Shown: positions 8,859 through 17,251, numbered from the stretch's first letter. The stretch: 64,000 nucleotides of DNA from Geoglobus sp. UBA235 (GCA_002494725.1 DACG01000019.1:1-64000); one strand, 5' to 3'. Translations and numbers: made by a program. Notes: generated from the sequence alone by a model not told the origin.

Positions 8859-10061
8859 TCACCACCTTATGTCAGCCATTTTTGGCTCAATCATCTCCTC
8901 TATCCTGATGAGCTCGTTGAGCTTTGCTATTCTCTCCCCCCCAACCACGCCTGTTTTTATTAATGTTGCGTTGAAAGCCACAGCCAGATGGGCGAGAGCG
9001 GGATCTTCAGTTTCCCCACTTCTATGAGAGACAACGACATCCCATCCCTTTCTTTTTGCCAGTGAGACTGCATCAGCTGTGTCGGAGAGGGTCCCAATCT
9101 GATTCGGCTTTATCAGTACTGCATTGACAGAGGACATGTCCATGGCTTTCTCTATCCTCTTCACATTTGTCACCAGCAGATCATCTCCACATATCATCGC
9201 CTTAACCTGAGATGTGAGCTCTGCAAATCCCTCAAAGTCGTTTTCATGAAGAGGATCCTCAACATAGAGGAGGTCGTACCTGTCTATCAGCCCGGCAATA
9301 TACTGAATCTGTTCGTCTCTGCTCAGCTTCCTGTCCTTGTAAACATAGTGCTCTCCGTCAAACAGCTCAGTTGCAGCGACATCAACACCCATTCTGATTT
9401 TCACACCGTGTTCATCCTGAACATTTGAAATCGCCTGGCTCAGAATTTCAAATGCCTGCTCGTCGGTTATCTGGGCAGCCCACGCCCCCTCATCTCCCTT
9501 GGCACAGAACACTCCCCTTTCCCTGAACAGCCTTTTCAACTCGGCATGAACCTTTGTGTTAATATACTGTGCCTCAAAAAACGTTTCCGCACCAACAGGG
9601 ATGATGAGAAACTCCTGAATATCTGTTGATCCTTCGGCATGCTTTCCACCGCCAATGACATTCCCAAGGGGGTACGGTAAAGATTCAGCAAGAATTCCGG
9701 ATAAATACTGGAAAAGCGGAATTTGAAGGGAATCTGCAGCCGTTTTGGCACAGGCAATGCTTGCTGTTATGGCAAAATTCCCGCCAATACTGGAAAAGTT
9801 ATCTGTGCCATCCTCCTCCCTCAACGCCCTGTCAATCTCCCTCTGGTCGTATATGCTTATCCCAATCAGGGCCTTTGAAACCCTCTCCTCAATCTCATCG
9901 ATCTTAAATGGATCAGCAACAACCGCCTCCTCACTGCCTGTTGAGGCCCCGGCCGGTGCAGTTGCTCTTCCGGAGAACCCTTCTGCAAAAACCTCGCACT
10001 CAACAGTTGGCCTTCCCCTGCTATCAAAAACAATCCTGTAGGCTACATCCTCAATTATCAT
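8859..10061 (-). CDS. eno: Enolase (phosphopyruvate hydratase)
   Basis: This 400-aa enzyme interconverts 2-phosphoglycerate and phosphoenolpyruvate. Recognisable motifs are the N-terminal VFDSRGRPTVE, the loop APAGASTGSEEA, the metal-ligand segment YVEDPLHENDF, VLIKPNQIGTLSDT with the catalytic lysine, and VVSHRSGETED. GAGGTG sits 7 nt before the ATG. Its place between rpoK and rpsB is the usual euryarchaeal order. It is slightly shorter than bacterial enolases, and the uS2 start overlaps its end region. Confidence 0.96.
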   Translation of the reverse strand: MIIEDVAYRIVFDSRGRPTVECEVFAEGFSGRATAPAGASTGSEEAVVADPFKIDEIEERVSKALIGISIYDQREIDRALREEDGTDNFSSIGGNFAITASIACAKTAADSLQIPLFQYLSGILAESLPYPLGNVIGGGKHAEGSTDIQEFLIIPVGAETFFEAQYINTKVHAELKRLFRERGVFCAKGDEGAWAAQITDEQAFEILSQAISNVQDEHGVKIRMGVDVAATELFDGEHYVYKDRKLSRDEQIQYIAGLIDRYDLLYVEDPLHENDFEGFAELTSQVKAMICGDDLLVTNVKRIEKAMDMSSVNAVLIKPNQIGTLSDTADAVSLAKRKGWDVVVSHRSGETEDPALAHLAVAFNATLIKTGVVGGERIAKLNELIRIEEMIEPKMADIRW

Positions 10062-10072
10062 TGCTTTCCACC

Positions 10073-10294
10073 TCAGAAGAGATCATGTCTCTGGAGCCAG
10101 ACAAATGCATCTCTTCTCCTCCTTACGGTAATCGGAATCACCCCCCTCTCGAACTCATCCTTTGCAATGTCGAGAGGGTTTTTTGAGTTTGTTTCAATAA
10201 GAACAGGAGCACCCATTGCAATCTGCAACGCCCTCGCACCAATAATCCTCGCCTTCTCAAATCTCGTGTATTCAAACGGAAATACTTTTTTCAA
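10073..10294 (-). CDS. rpoK: RNA polymerase subunit Rpo6/RpoK
   Basis: This 73-aa subunit K (Rpb6/omega type) stabilises the RNA polymerase core. Typical motifs are YTRFEKARIIGARALQI, MGAPVLI and a C-terminal PITVRRR segment. The start is a TTG at 10294: GGGGTGAT lies about 5 nt upstream, while the two ATGs in between are out of frame. It follows the tRNA-Pro gene and precedes enolase, within the ribosomal protein/RNA polymerase operon. Confidence 0.93.
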   Translation of the reverse strand: MKKVFPFEYTRFEKARIIGARALQIAMGAPVLIETNSKNPLDIAKDEFERGVIPITVRRRRDAFVWLQRHDLF

Positions 10295-10313
10295 ACATCA
10301 TCACCCCTTTGAA

Positions 10314-10387
10314 TGGGGCCGCCGAGATTTGAACTCGGGTCACGGCGTCCCGAACGCCGCAGGATGACCAGGCTACCCCACGGCCCC
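10314..10387 (-). tRNA. tRNA-Pro (anticodon CGG)
   Basis: The minus strand folds as a complete tRNA. The acceptor stem pairs GGGGCCG with CGGCCCC, and an A discriminator is rc of T10314. The anticodon stem CGGCG/CGCCG encloses loop TTCGGGA, giving anticodon CGG for proline codon CCG. The T loop is GTTCAAATC. CCA is not encoded and no intron is seen. Its first 15 nt overlap the end of rpoN, whose TAG stop lies in the D-stem region. It sits inside the operon between rpoN and rpoK. Confidence 0.96.
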
Positions 10388-10573
10388 ATGATACCGAGCA
10401 AACTCCTTTAATACAGACTTGTACGTCAGGAACATCCTTCTGCAACAGTATCTCTTTATCCCGAGCTCATCCAGAGCTTCCTTTGGTGATTTTCCTGAGT
10501 CTATAAGACCCTTGTAATCCTCGTACTTGTGGGCTATAACAGCACCACAGGTAAAGCATCTAACCGGAAACAT
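10373..10573 (-). CDS. rpoN: RNA polymerase subunit Rpo10/RpoN
   Basis: This 66-aa zinc-binding subunit N (Rpb10) has the diagnostic N-terminal PVRCFTCG and the YCCRRM motif, which together form the zinc site. The start ATG has GGTGAT about 7 nt upstream, and uS9 ends 7 nt before it. The final codons and the stop are also the first 15 nt of the tRNA-Pro gene, so maturation of that tRNA from a shared transcript would remove the end of this reading frame. Confidence 0.94.
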   Translation of the reverse strand: MFPVRCFTCGAVIAHKYEDYKGLIDSGKSPKEALDELGIKRYCCRRMFLTYKSVLKEFARYHGAVG

Positions 10574-10580
10574 GAAAAAA

Positions 10581-10979
10581 TCACCTGTAAGATGTCTGCC
10601 TTCTCTTCCTTGCTCCTCTACCTCCCTGTTTCTTTGGCTCCTTTCTTCTTACATCATTGACGAGCAGGGTTCTATCATACTCAAGAAAAATTCTCTTCAG
10701 CTCAGGATCACCTGAAAATTCAAGCAGAGCCCTTGCAATTGCTGTTCTCGCTGCCTCAGCCTGTCCCATCACTCCACCACCTTCAACCTTCACATCAATG
10801 TCAATCTGATTCGCGAGATCTCTGGCAATCATCACCGGTTCCATTATTTTCAGCCTTATCATTTCAGGCTGGATTATTTCAACCGGGACTCTGTTAATTC
10901 TTATCCTTCCCTTTCCCGGTCTTGCAGTTGCCCTTGCAACTGCTGTTTTTCTTTTCCCGCTTGTCACAATAACCTTCAT
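10581..10979 (-). CDS. rpsI: Ribosomal protein uS9
   Basis: This 132-aa small-subunit protein has the start SGKRKTAVARATARPGKG and the basic C-terminal tail KKQGGRGARKRRQTSYR, whose last residues reach the P-site tRNA. It overlaps the uL13 stop by 4 nt, which indicates coupled translation in the ribosomal protein operon. Confidence 0.96.
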   Translation of the reverse strand: MKVIVTSGKRKTAVARATARPGKGRIRINRVPVEIIQPEMIRLKIMEPVMIARDLANQIDIDVKVEGGGVMGQAEAARTAIARALLEFSGDPELKRIFLEYDRTLLVNDVRRKEPKKQGGRGARKRRQTSYR

Positions 10980-11449
10980 GTTCTCACCTCAAAGCCAAGG
11001 TATCTGCTGACATCCTCAAGCAGCACATACCTTTCAGACTTCGAAACTCTCTCATAAAGGGCTGTTTCAACCCTCTCAAATTCCCTGTCCCTGAGTTCAT
11101 CAGGAACCCCCATGAAGACTCTGAGTCTTCTGAAAGCCTCCCTTCCTCTTCTTGTCTTCCAGGGAAGCATCCCCCTGACAGTTCTCTTGAATATCCTCTC
11201 AGGATGTCTGGGGAAATAAGGGCCTTTTTCCTTGCTTCCCCTGTCATATTTCTCCTTATACCTCTCAAAAACGTTTTCGGGATTTCCGGTTATTATGACC
11301 TTCTCAGCATTTACAACCACGATTCTTTCGCCCTCAAGTAACCTTTTTGCAATGTAGCTCGAAAGTCTGCCGAGAATGTGACCTTCAGCATCTATAACCC
11401 TGAAATCATCGCCAAAAGTTTTCAGAATCCTCTCAATATTTACGCTCAT
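10976..11449 (-). CDS. rplM: Ribosomal protein uL13
   Basis: This 157-aa large-subunit protein has the motifs VIDAEGHILGRLSS, VVVNAEKVIITGNP and RTVRGMLPWKTRRG, all typical of archaeal uL13. It follows eL18 after 9 nt and overlaps uS9 by 4 nt. The out-of-frame open reading frame inside it is a shadow. Confidence 0.96.
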   Translation of the reverse strand: MSVNIERILKTFGDDFRVIDAEGHILGRLSSYIAKRLLEGERIVVVNAEKVIITGNPENVFERYKEKYDRGSKEKGPYFPRHPERIFKRTVRGMLPWKTRRGREAFRRLRVFMGVPDELRDREFERVETALYERVSKSERYVLLEDVSRYLGFEVRT

Positions 11450-11458
11450 TAAACCACC

Positions 11459-11836
11459 TCAAACAATGATCCTGACATTCTTTCCCCCGGGATTTATCCT
11501 GAGAACCTCTGAGAAGCTCAGACACTTTCCTCCTGCTCCCTCTATTTTCTCCCTTGCACTCTGGCTGAATCTCCATGCAGCAACTGTCAGGGGTTTTGAA
11601 ACCATCCCTGATCCCAGGACCTTTCCGGGAACAAGAATCATTTCACCCTCTCTTCCATATCTTTCAAGCTTTGCAATATTGACCTCTGCGTAATTTCTTA
11701 GAGGCTTTGCTAATCTCTCTGCAATATCCTTCCAGACCCTTGCATTGTTTTCTGCCGATGCACTGAGCAGCTCATCTATCAGCCTGACAAGATTTGGATT
11801 TGACTTTCTCCTCTGCAGTCTCCTTATCCTGCTCAT
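11459..11836 (-). CDS. rpl18e: Ribosomal protein eL18
   Basis: This 125-aa archaeal/eukaryotic-type eL18 has LIDELLSASAENNARVWKDIA, VLGSGMVSKPLTVAAWRFS and a C-terminal NPGGKNVRI. It is the first gene of the operon running through uL13, uS9, RpoN, tRNA-Pro, RpoK, enolase and uS2. GGTGAT lies 5 nt before the ATG, and a TATA-like element at 11880-11890 would place the transcript start about 23 nt upstream of the ATG. Confidence 0.95.
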   Translation of the reverse strand: MSRIRRLQRRKSNPNLVRLIDELLSASAENNARVWKDIAERLAKPLRNYAEVNIAKLERYGREGEMILVPGKVLGSGMVSKPLTVAAWRFSQSAREKIEGAGGKCLSFSEVLRINPGGKNVRIIV

Positions 11837-11879
11837 GTCCTATCACCATTACAGTCAGCCTTTCAGCCTGAAGGTAAGG

Positions 11880-11890
11880 TTATTTAAAAG
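11880..11890 (-). promoter_or_regulatory. TATA box of the ribosomal protein operon
   Basis: On the minus strand this reads CTTTTAAATAA and lies about 49 nt upstream of the eL18 ATG. A start about 26 nt downstream of it gives a short leader with GGTGAT as ribosome-binding site. It lies in the 105-nt gap between cmr6 and eL18, so the ribosomal operon seems to have its own promoter even though the Cmr operon reads towards it. Confidence 0.5.
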
Positions 11891-11941
11891 TATCTGCCTA
11901 CACAAGGTTTCGAAATATAAGAGTTGTGTTGATCATGTATT

Positions 11942-12955
11942 TTAATCACCAAATCTCCCGTACCCCCAACTCGTTTTCCCCCCAATCCCAAAGTTTTCTA
12001 AGGCACTTAACAAAAGGCTCTTTGATTTAGTCACAAGGATTTCCATATTATTCTGGTTTTTCTTAAATCCTTCTCTCGGAGCTATCGCAAACTGGAATTC
12101 AACACCTGCTGGAACTGTCAGGAAGAAGATCGGATTCGGCTGGTGCCAGTCTCCCGGAGCTTTCTCTGGCCTGCTTTTCAACTCGTTTTCACTTGCAGAG
12201 TAGTAAGGCTGGTAGTGCGGATTCATTATGTCGAGTTCGAGGATCGGATTATTTCTTAGCTGATCTGGTGTTGGAAAAGAGTCGAAGAAAATTATGGAGC
12301 CCTCCTGCTTCTGGGTTCCGAAGATTTCTCTGAGATCGACAAAACTTATCTTTTCGCGATTCAAACTGAAACTCAGCGTTTCGAACTCTTTTGCTTTCTC
12401 ATCTTCTGGTTCTTCAAGCAGTTTCTGCACTTTCCCAGCTAATTCGAAGAAATCGTTGCTGCTGAATTTCTCAGTTAAGAATTTAATATTTGCATGGGTT
12501 AACATGTATATCGAGTAGTGTTTTGCCAAACCTTTCAAAGCTGATCCGGGAATGTAAGGAACTCCGTAATTTCTGTGAAGTCTGATTGAGGTTTCATAGA
12601 CGCTTTCGTCGCCCAAACCGATGATTAGGCGGGATTTTGTTTTCAATCGGATTGGAGATCGTTTGAATTTTGATCTTACGAAATTTGTGTAAACCTCGAA
12701 GTATGTTTTATACTCGTTGAGACTTTCTCGTATGAGATCGTTCACAAAGGATTCGAAGTGTTTAACGTTTTTGAAAATTTTGTTTACACTCGACAATGAG
12801 GATTTGTAATACTCATCTTTGTAACCTTTAACAAATGGTGGAGCCTTTTCGAGAATTAAACTTAGATTTTCCACTTTAGTCTTCCCCTTCCAGAATTTTT
12901 CTGCATATTCCCTGAAGTTTTTATTCACTGTGCAAATTATGTCTACATCACTCAC
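11942..12955 (-). CDS. cmr6: Type III-B CRISPR RAMP protein Cmr6
   Basis: This RAMP-fold Cmr6 protein contributes to the backbone/cap of the Cmr RNA-targeting complex. The core motif YIPGSALKGLAKHY, the LREIFG segment and the C-terminal GIGGKTSWGYGRF glycine-rich loop are diagnostic. I prefer GTG 12955 (337 aa): GGAGGGCGAG lies upstream and this start overlaps cmr5 by 8 nt. A start at 12988 would overlap cmr5 by 41 nt. It is the last cmr gene, 105 nt before the ribosomal operon. CpG is frequent (16 in 12541-12840 by hand count). Confidence 0.9.
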   Translation of the reverse strand: MSDVDIICTVNKNFREYAEKFWKGKTKVENLSLILEKAPPFVKGYKDEYYKSSLSSVNKIFKNVKHFESFVNDLIRESLNEYKTYFEVYTNFVRSKFKRSPIRLKTKSRLIIGLGDESVYETSIRLHRNYGVPYIPGSALKGLAKHYSIYMLTHANIKFLTEKFSSNDFFELAGKVQKLLEEPEDEKAKEFETLSFSLNREKISFVDLREIFGTQKQEGSIIFFDSFPTPDQLRNNPILELDIMNPHYQPYYSASENELKSRPEKAPGDWHQPNPIFFLTVPAGVEFQFAIAPREGFKKNQNNMEILVTKSKSLLLSALENFGIGGKTSWGYGRFGD

Positions 12956-13415
12956 GGGTCTCGCCCTCCTCAAGCATAGCTTTCGCAAATTTTTTCATCC
13001 AGTTGAGGATTGCGAGGGTCTCATCTGTCAGCATGGCAACATCTATGGTTGAGCTCTCCATAATGTATTTCAAGGGGTCTGTTCCCTTGGTTAGACCTTT
13101 AAATATCCCATTCTCTCCACTTCCTTCAGCAAGCCAAGTTGAAATGTGTTTGTAAAGATACGCGTATGCAATTGCATCTGGCGTGGAATAGTCTTTCGGG
13201 TTGATGTTTCGATAGTTGACATCATCGATTGGTTTTTCGAGCTTAGACAAGTAAAACGCAAGAGTCGCCCCAAGACCATTGGTAAGAATCATTGTGGGTG
13301 TTTTTTCAATATATGATGAGTATTTTTCCTGAACTTTTTTGTCTTGTTTTTTGACTTCCGACACCTTTTTGAAGGCAAATTTTGCTCTCTCTTGCTCAAG
13401 GGCTCTTGGATTCAT
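12948..13415 (-). CDS. cmr5: Type III-B CRISPR small subunit Cmr5
   Basis: This small all-helical subunit of about 155 aa lines the Cmr backbone. Recognisable Cmr5 features are MILTNGLGATLAFYLSK, the AYAYLYKHISTWL helix and the C-terminal ETLAILNWMKKFAKAML. ATG 13415 has GGGGTGAG a few nt upstream and is preferred to the start 9 nt earlier. It overlaps the cmr4 end by 20 nt and the cmr6 start by 8 nt. Confidence 0.88.
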   Translation of the reverse strand: MNPRALEQERAKFAFKKVSEVKKQDKKVQEKYSSYIEKTPTMILTNGLGATLAFYLSKLEKPIDDVNYRNINPKDYSTPDAIAYAYLYKHISTWLAEGSGENGIFKGLTKGTDPLKYIMESSTIDVAMLTDETLAILNWMKKFAKAMLEEGETRE

Positions 13416-14364
13416 TGTTCTCACCCCAAACCTGAACTCTCATGAATCCCTTACCGACTGTCTCATTTCCTCCCACCTGCAGGTATATTCCACTGAAAAC
13501 GTCGGTTAGAATCTTAGCAATATTTCCAGCGTCATTCAGCTCTTCTAATCCATCTTTTCTTGGTTTTCCAATGGCGATTAGTGAATACATCAAGGTGTCT
13601 GCTGGTAGGAATTCCTCATACCACAGTCCACCTTGCGCGACTGTGCCCTTTTCGGCGTCAATTCTAACTCTTGCTACAATTTCGGTTGTAAACTTCACGA
13701 AATATCCGAAAACATCGTTGTTCACTATTGCAAGTCGATTTTGAATGGATTCGACATTTCTTCCGAAAAGCAACACATCATCATTTGTTTTCTCACCAAA
13801 GACCTTTTTTAGAGCATTGATTGTGTTCTCTAAAATTTTATTGTCTGAGTCAATTTTCAAAACTACGTCTTCCAAAATGATTTCCTTGTGTTCCTCATTA
13901 AAAATTAGTGCTTCACCAGCCACAGCATTTGAATCTTTTAGCTCACCAATTTTTAAATTTTGAGCATTTTGCTTTAGCTCTTTTTTGCCAGTGATTTCAG
14001 CGATAAACTCTAAGTCTCTTGCAAACCTTTCAAGAACTTCTGGACATGTTACGTAAGCAAAAACACCTTTTGCACTTCTTACTGGAAACAGCAGAATTTT
14101 AGCATCTCCAACGCTTATCGCTCCCGCATGCTCGTGTGCTCTGTCAGTTGGCGGTCCGAATATGATCTCTGTTTTCTCTTTACTTTTCGATAACTCCTCG
14201 TAAGCTCGTCTCAAAACACCCTTCAAACTCTGCCCCCAGATCATCGGAAAGCCCGTGTGTCTCTCCCTCTGAATCGGCAGATCTATAACACTCAGCTCCG
14301 CTCCACTTCCAGCATGTACGGGAGTTATGCTATACAAACCAAAAATAACTGCCTTTTCAAACAT
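13396..14364 (-). CDS. cmr4: Type III-B CRISPR RAMP protein Cmr4
   Basis: This 322-aa RAMP protein is the repeated backbone subunit that cleaves target RNA at 6-nt intervals. Motifs include ITPVHAGSGAELSVIDLPIQRERHTG split across residues 13-38, WGQSLKGVLRRAYEE, and the C-terminal VGGNETVGKGFMRV. The Asp in SVIDLPIQR matches the catalytic position of Cmr4. It starts 1 nt after the hepT stop with GGGGGAGAT as ribosome-binding site, so its expression depends on the same mRNA as the toxin-antitoxin pair. Confidence 0.92.
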   Translation of the reverse strand: MFEKAVIFGLYSITPVHAGSGAELSVIDLPIQRERHTGFPMIWGQSLKGVLRRAYEELSKSKEKTEIIFGPPTDRAHEHAGAISVGDAKILLFPVRSAKGVFAYVTCPEVLERFARDLEFIAEITGKKELKQNAQNLKIGELKDSNAVAGEALIFNEEHKEIILEDVVLKIDSDNKILENTINALKKVFGEKTNDDVLLFGRNVESIQNRLAIVNNDVFGYFVKFTTEIVARVRIDAEKGTVAQGGLWYEEFLPADTLMYSLIAIGKPRKDGLEELNDAGNIAKILTDVFSGIYLQVGGNETVGKGFMRVQVWGENNESKSP

Positions 14365-14365
14365 C

Positions 14366-14713
14366 TTAATCTCCCCCAGCTATTTCGTTCAACAGCTTTT
14401 CAAAAGCGAGTTTAATTTTCGGAATGTCTTTATCAACGGTCAGCCATACAACTTCCCAATCCACACCGAAATAAGCGTGGATCAACTTGTCCCTCATACC
14501 AGCGATTGTTTTCCAAGGTATATTCGGATGTCTTTCCTTCAATTCGTTTGAGATGTTTTTAACGGCTTCACCAATTATCTCCAATGCCCTTACAACTGCA
14601 AACTTTGTTTTATCATCTCTTGAGAATTTTTCGTAATCCATATCCTCAACGAACTTTTCAATCTTATCAATAGCATCTAATATGTCCCTGATGTAATCCT
14701 CATCTATCCTCAT
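14366..14713 (-). CDS. hepT: HepT-like HEPN RNase toxin
   Basis: This 115-aa helical HEPN (DUF86) protein has an intact RX4HXY motif: Arg74, His79 and Tyr81 in MRDKLIHAYFGVD. In characterised HepT/MntA pairs the Arg and His form the RNase active site, and the Tyr is modified by the nucleotidyltransferase partner to silence the toxin. The start overlaps the mntA stop by 4 nt, and cmr4 starts 1 nt after its own stop. This places a full toxin-antitoxin module inside the Cmr operon. Activity is inferred from the motif. Confidence 0.85.
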   Translation of the reverse strand: MRIDEDYIRDILDAIDKIEKFVEDMDYEKFSRDDKTKFAVVRALEIIGEAVKNISNELKERHPNIPWKTIAGMRDKLIHAYFGVDWEVVWLTVDKDIPKIKLAFEKLLNEIAGGD

Positions 14714-15000
14714 ACGTAAACCACCTCCTTAAGAACAACTTTCCTGATGGATGGCTTTAATGCCCGTTTCATAACCAAATCAACCTCGATACCAAGCATC
14801 TCTGAGAGGTAGTTTTCGAGTTCGATGAACTCTAAGAGTGTGGGAATCCTTTCGAAGTCCACCAGAATATCAATATCACTGCCCACTTTTTGCTCTCCTC
14901 TGACGTAAGATCCGAAAATTCCAATCTCTTTAACTCCATACCTTCTCTCAAGCTCATCTCTGTGCTTTTCGAGTATCTCTTTAATTTTCTCGAGGCTCAT
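14710..15000 (-). CDS. mntA: MntA-like minimal nucleotidyltransferase antitoxin
   Basis: This 96-aa MNT-fold protein has the complete GSX10DXD motif: Gly30-Ser31 in IGIFGSYVRGE, then Asp42 and Asp44, with a third acidic residue in IEVDLVMK (Asp74). In studied systems MntA transfers AMP from ATP to the tyrosine next to the HepT active site. It overlaps the CARF gene upstream and hepT downstream by 4 nt each. Antitoxin first and toxin second is a usual order. The N-terminal helix EKIKEILEKHRDELERRYG is typical of the family. Confidence 0.86.
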   Translation of the reverse strand: MSLEKIKEILEKHRDELERRYGVKEIGIFGSYVRGEQKVGSDIDILVDFERIPTLLEFIELENYLSEMLGIEVDLVMKRALKPSIRKVVLKEVVYV

Positions 15001-16211
15001 ACTACCACCATTTTAGGGAACTTGCACCGTCCGGAATCAACATCGTAATATTTTCCATAGACCTTCTTAACATACAGAAACAAATGATCGTGTAACTTCT
15101 CAGCTTCCTCTTTTTTCACAACTCTGAAACCGTGCGTAAGAATTGATTCGTTCCTTCTTTTCAGATGATCGTTTGATTTCCTATCATTTCTCATTTCAAT
15201 AGCAATTTGAAGTTCAAACTCCGAAAGAATTTCAATCTTCTTCATCAATCCAACCTTAAATTCAATTCTGCCATTCTTTTTCTCAGTAAATTCTCCGTAC
15301 ACTCTGATAATTATTCTGTCTTTTTCACCACCCATATTGTTTTCATCGATGACTATTGGATCACTGTATCCTCCCTTCTCTATGAATATTCGTGAAATTA
15401 GTTCGGTGGCACGATACAATCTTGCGATAGCATCATCACACGATTCAGACTCATTTTTTCTCCTTGCATTCTCAACCAAATCGAGTAGCATCATTTTCAG
15501 TCTTTCAACATTGCTCCTATAATCAAGAAGCCTTCCCAAGAATTCGATGTTTGATTTTGCACTATTCACATCTACAAGCTTCGTTAGTCCTTTCCAGGAT
15601 GTTTTCAACAGCTCAAAAGCATCAGAATAATTGAAGAGATCCCAACATCTGTAAGCCGACAGAAATTTAATTAGCTCATCTTTAGCCTCAAAAGCCTTTA
15701 AATTTTGAGGTTCCGCAATCGTAGCATCAAAATTATGAGCATTGAAGAACCCTACAACTCTTTTGAAGACCATTGCATCTCCTAACCTATAAGCATCGGA
15801 GATTAGCACTTTCTCGAGACCACTTTTAGCCACCCCATTTTTCCTTTTTCCGGAAATATACACGAGTTCAGCGTTTGAAAAAACTGCACTGGATGTTATA
15901 GCCGAACTAATCGTTTTCATGCCATAAATGTAGTTGACGAGTACTTCTGCACCAGCGTACTTTTTTAGTGTCTCAAACATTATATTAAAGCAAGAATTAA
16001 ATTCAACGACATCGATTAGTTTGATTTCCTCAACCTCAACATCAACACGAGATTTGATTAGATTCACCATTTCCCTTGATTCTTCTGTGTAGAACAAAAC
16101 AATTTTGTCTGGTCTAAACACATTCACAACTTTCTCCATAAAACCGTCAACCATACTTTTAAGCCTCTCCCTGCCAATTACAGTCTCAGTCATTGATATT
16201 AGAGCCTTCAT
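14997..16211 (-). CDS. CARF-HEPN CRISPR effector (Csm6/TIGR02710-like)
   Basis: This 404-aa protein is read from ATG 16211, which overlaps the cmr3 stop as ATGA; 7 extra upstream codons are possible. The N-terminal half is CARF-like, with alternating strands (KALISMTETVIG, KIVLFYTEES) and YGMKTISSA at about residues 96-104. That segment corresponds to the TGGTK-type ligand loop of TIGR02710 proteins, although TGGT is changed. The C-terminal half is helical and ends with RRNESILTHGF (Arg353 to His360), an RX6H HEPN RNase motif. Such proteins sense cyclic oligoadenylate made by Cas10 and then degrade RNA. Ligand and activity are inferred. It precedes mntA-hepT and splits cmr3 from cmr4. Confidence 0.8.
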   Translation of the reverse strand: MKALISMTETVIGRERLKSMVDGFMEKVVNVFRPDKIVLFYTEESREMVNLIKSRVDVEVEEIKLIDVVEFNSCFNIMFETLKKYAGAEVLVNYIYGMKTISSAITSSAVFSNAELVYISGKRKNGVAKSGLEKVLISDAYRLGDAMVFKRVVGFFNAHNFDATIAEPQNLKAFEAKDELIKFLSAYRCWDLFNYSDAFELLKTSWKGLTKLVDVNSAKSNIEFLGRLLDYRSNVERLKMMLLDLVENARRKNESESCDDAIARLYRATELISRIFIEKGGYSDPIVIDENNMGGEKDRIIIRVYGEFTEKKNGRIEFKVGLMKKIEILSEFELQIAIEMRNDRKSNDHLKRRNESILTHGFRVVKKEEAEKLHDHLFLYVKKVYGKYYDVDSGRCKFPKMVVV

Positions 16212-17251
16212 GGCCACACCCCCAGAAAACACAGCCCGTAGCCGAGCTTCGTCAGCTTTCCGAGTTTAATGTAGGGCTCATTAATGTTCAACCTACCCTC
16301 AAACTCGATGAAGTATACTGATCCTGCTGGTATTGCATACCTTGTCGGTTTTGGCTTTTTTGCGACGTAATCCCAGCCACTAAAGGATAGAGGTTTTCCG
16401 GTGAGTGATGCTACGACCTCAACTTTTTTGACCTCTAATTTCTCTTCCAATTCGCTCTCATTCAATTTTGAAGTGTAGCCGCTATTCTCGAAAATAGCTG
16501 GTGTAGAAAAGTACAATTTCACTCTACCGTTTTTATTTATCTCCTCTCTTATGTTGTTCCAGTTCTCAGTTAAAGCTGCAAAGCATCCAGGCTCCAAATG
16601 CAGTTTTTCAAACCTCGCAAACCTCCCCTCTCCCCCAAGTCTCAGCATTCCGTGGTCAGCAAGCTCTGCGAGATTTTCATCAAGCCACACCGCAATACCA
16701 AAGCCATTTCGAAGTCTGAGCATCTCGGTTTGGTAGAAGTGTTTCTCTTTTGTAACCCTGCTTTCAGTTAATGCAATTCCAACCCTGCGCTCCAATACGA
16801 AAACGTCTTCTCTGCGAACCAAATTCTCTCTCCCAACCTCTTTTCCGGAGAGGTACTCGACAAGTCCGTCGAAACTCAAAAACCCGTTGAACGGTTTGAA
16901 GTGAATACTCTCTCCTTTAAAGATCGTTACGCCAATCCCACCAACTCTGTATGGCTCCACTTTCCGAAGAGTGTCGGTTATGTCTCTTGGACACTCACTT
17001 AAAATTTCTACTTTGTCATTCACTCTCCTGTAAAAGAAAGTGCCTAAAATCTCGAAACCGGGCTCTTCATTTCCGTAGCCAATGACATCCTTCACTGTCT
17101 TGGAATCATTGCTCAGGTAAATTGACGACCTTATCGCTCCAGCTATTGTTTGTGGCAGTGGTAAAGTCGTCCTCGCAAGGTGATGCTCTATTCCAAACGG
17201 TTTCGACTCCCGAAACATCAGTACATCGCTGGGATCGATCAGCAGAATCAC
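16208..17251 (-). CDS. cmr3: Type III-B CRISPR RAMP protein Cmr3
   Basis: This 347-aa protein binds the crRNA 5' tag and contacts Cas10 at the foot of the Cmr complex. It opens with the Cmr3 signature LIDPSDVLMFRESKPFG and LPLPQTIAGAIRSSI, has RVGIALTESRVTKEKHFYQ in the middle, and ends with the glycine-rich LGKLTKLGYGLCFLG. It overlaps cas10 upstream and the CARF gene downstream by 4 nt each. Confidence 0.93.
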   Translation of the reverse strand: MILLIDPSDVLMFRESKPFGIEHHLARTTLPLPQTIAGAIRSSIYLSNDSKTVKDVIGYGNEEPGFEILGTFFYRRVNDKVEILSECPRDITDTLRKVEPYRVGGIGVTIFKGESIHFKPFNGFLSFDGLVEYLSGKEVGRENLVRREDVFVLERRVGIALTESRVTKEKHFYQTEMLRLRNGFGIAVWLDENLAELADHGMLRLGGEGRFARFEKLHLEPGCFAALTENWNNIREEINKNGRVKLYFSTPAIFENSGYTSKLNESELEEKLEVKKVEVVASLTGKPLSFSGWDYVAKKPKPTRYAIPAGSVYFIEFEGRLNINEPYIKLGKLTKLGYGLCFLGVWP

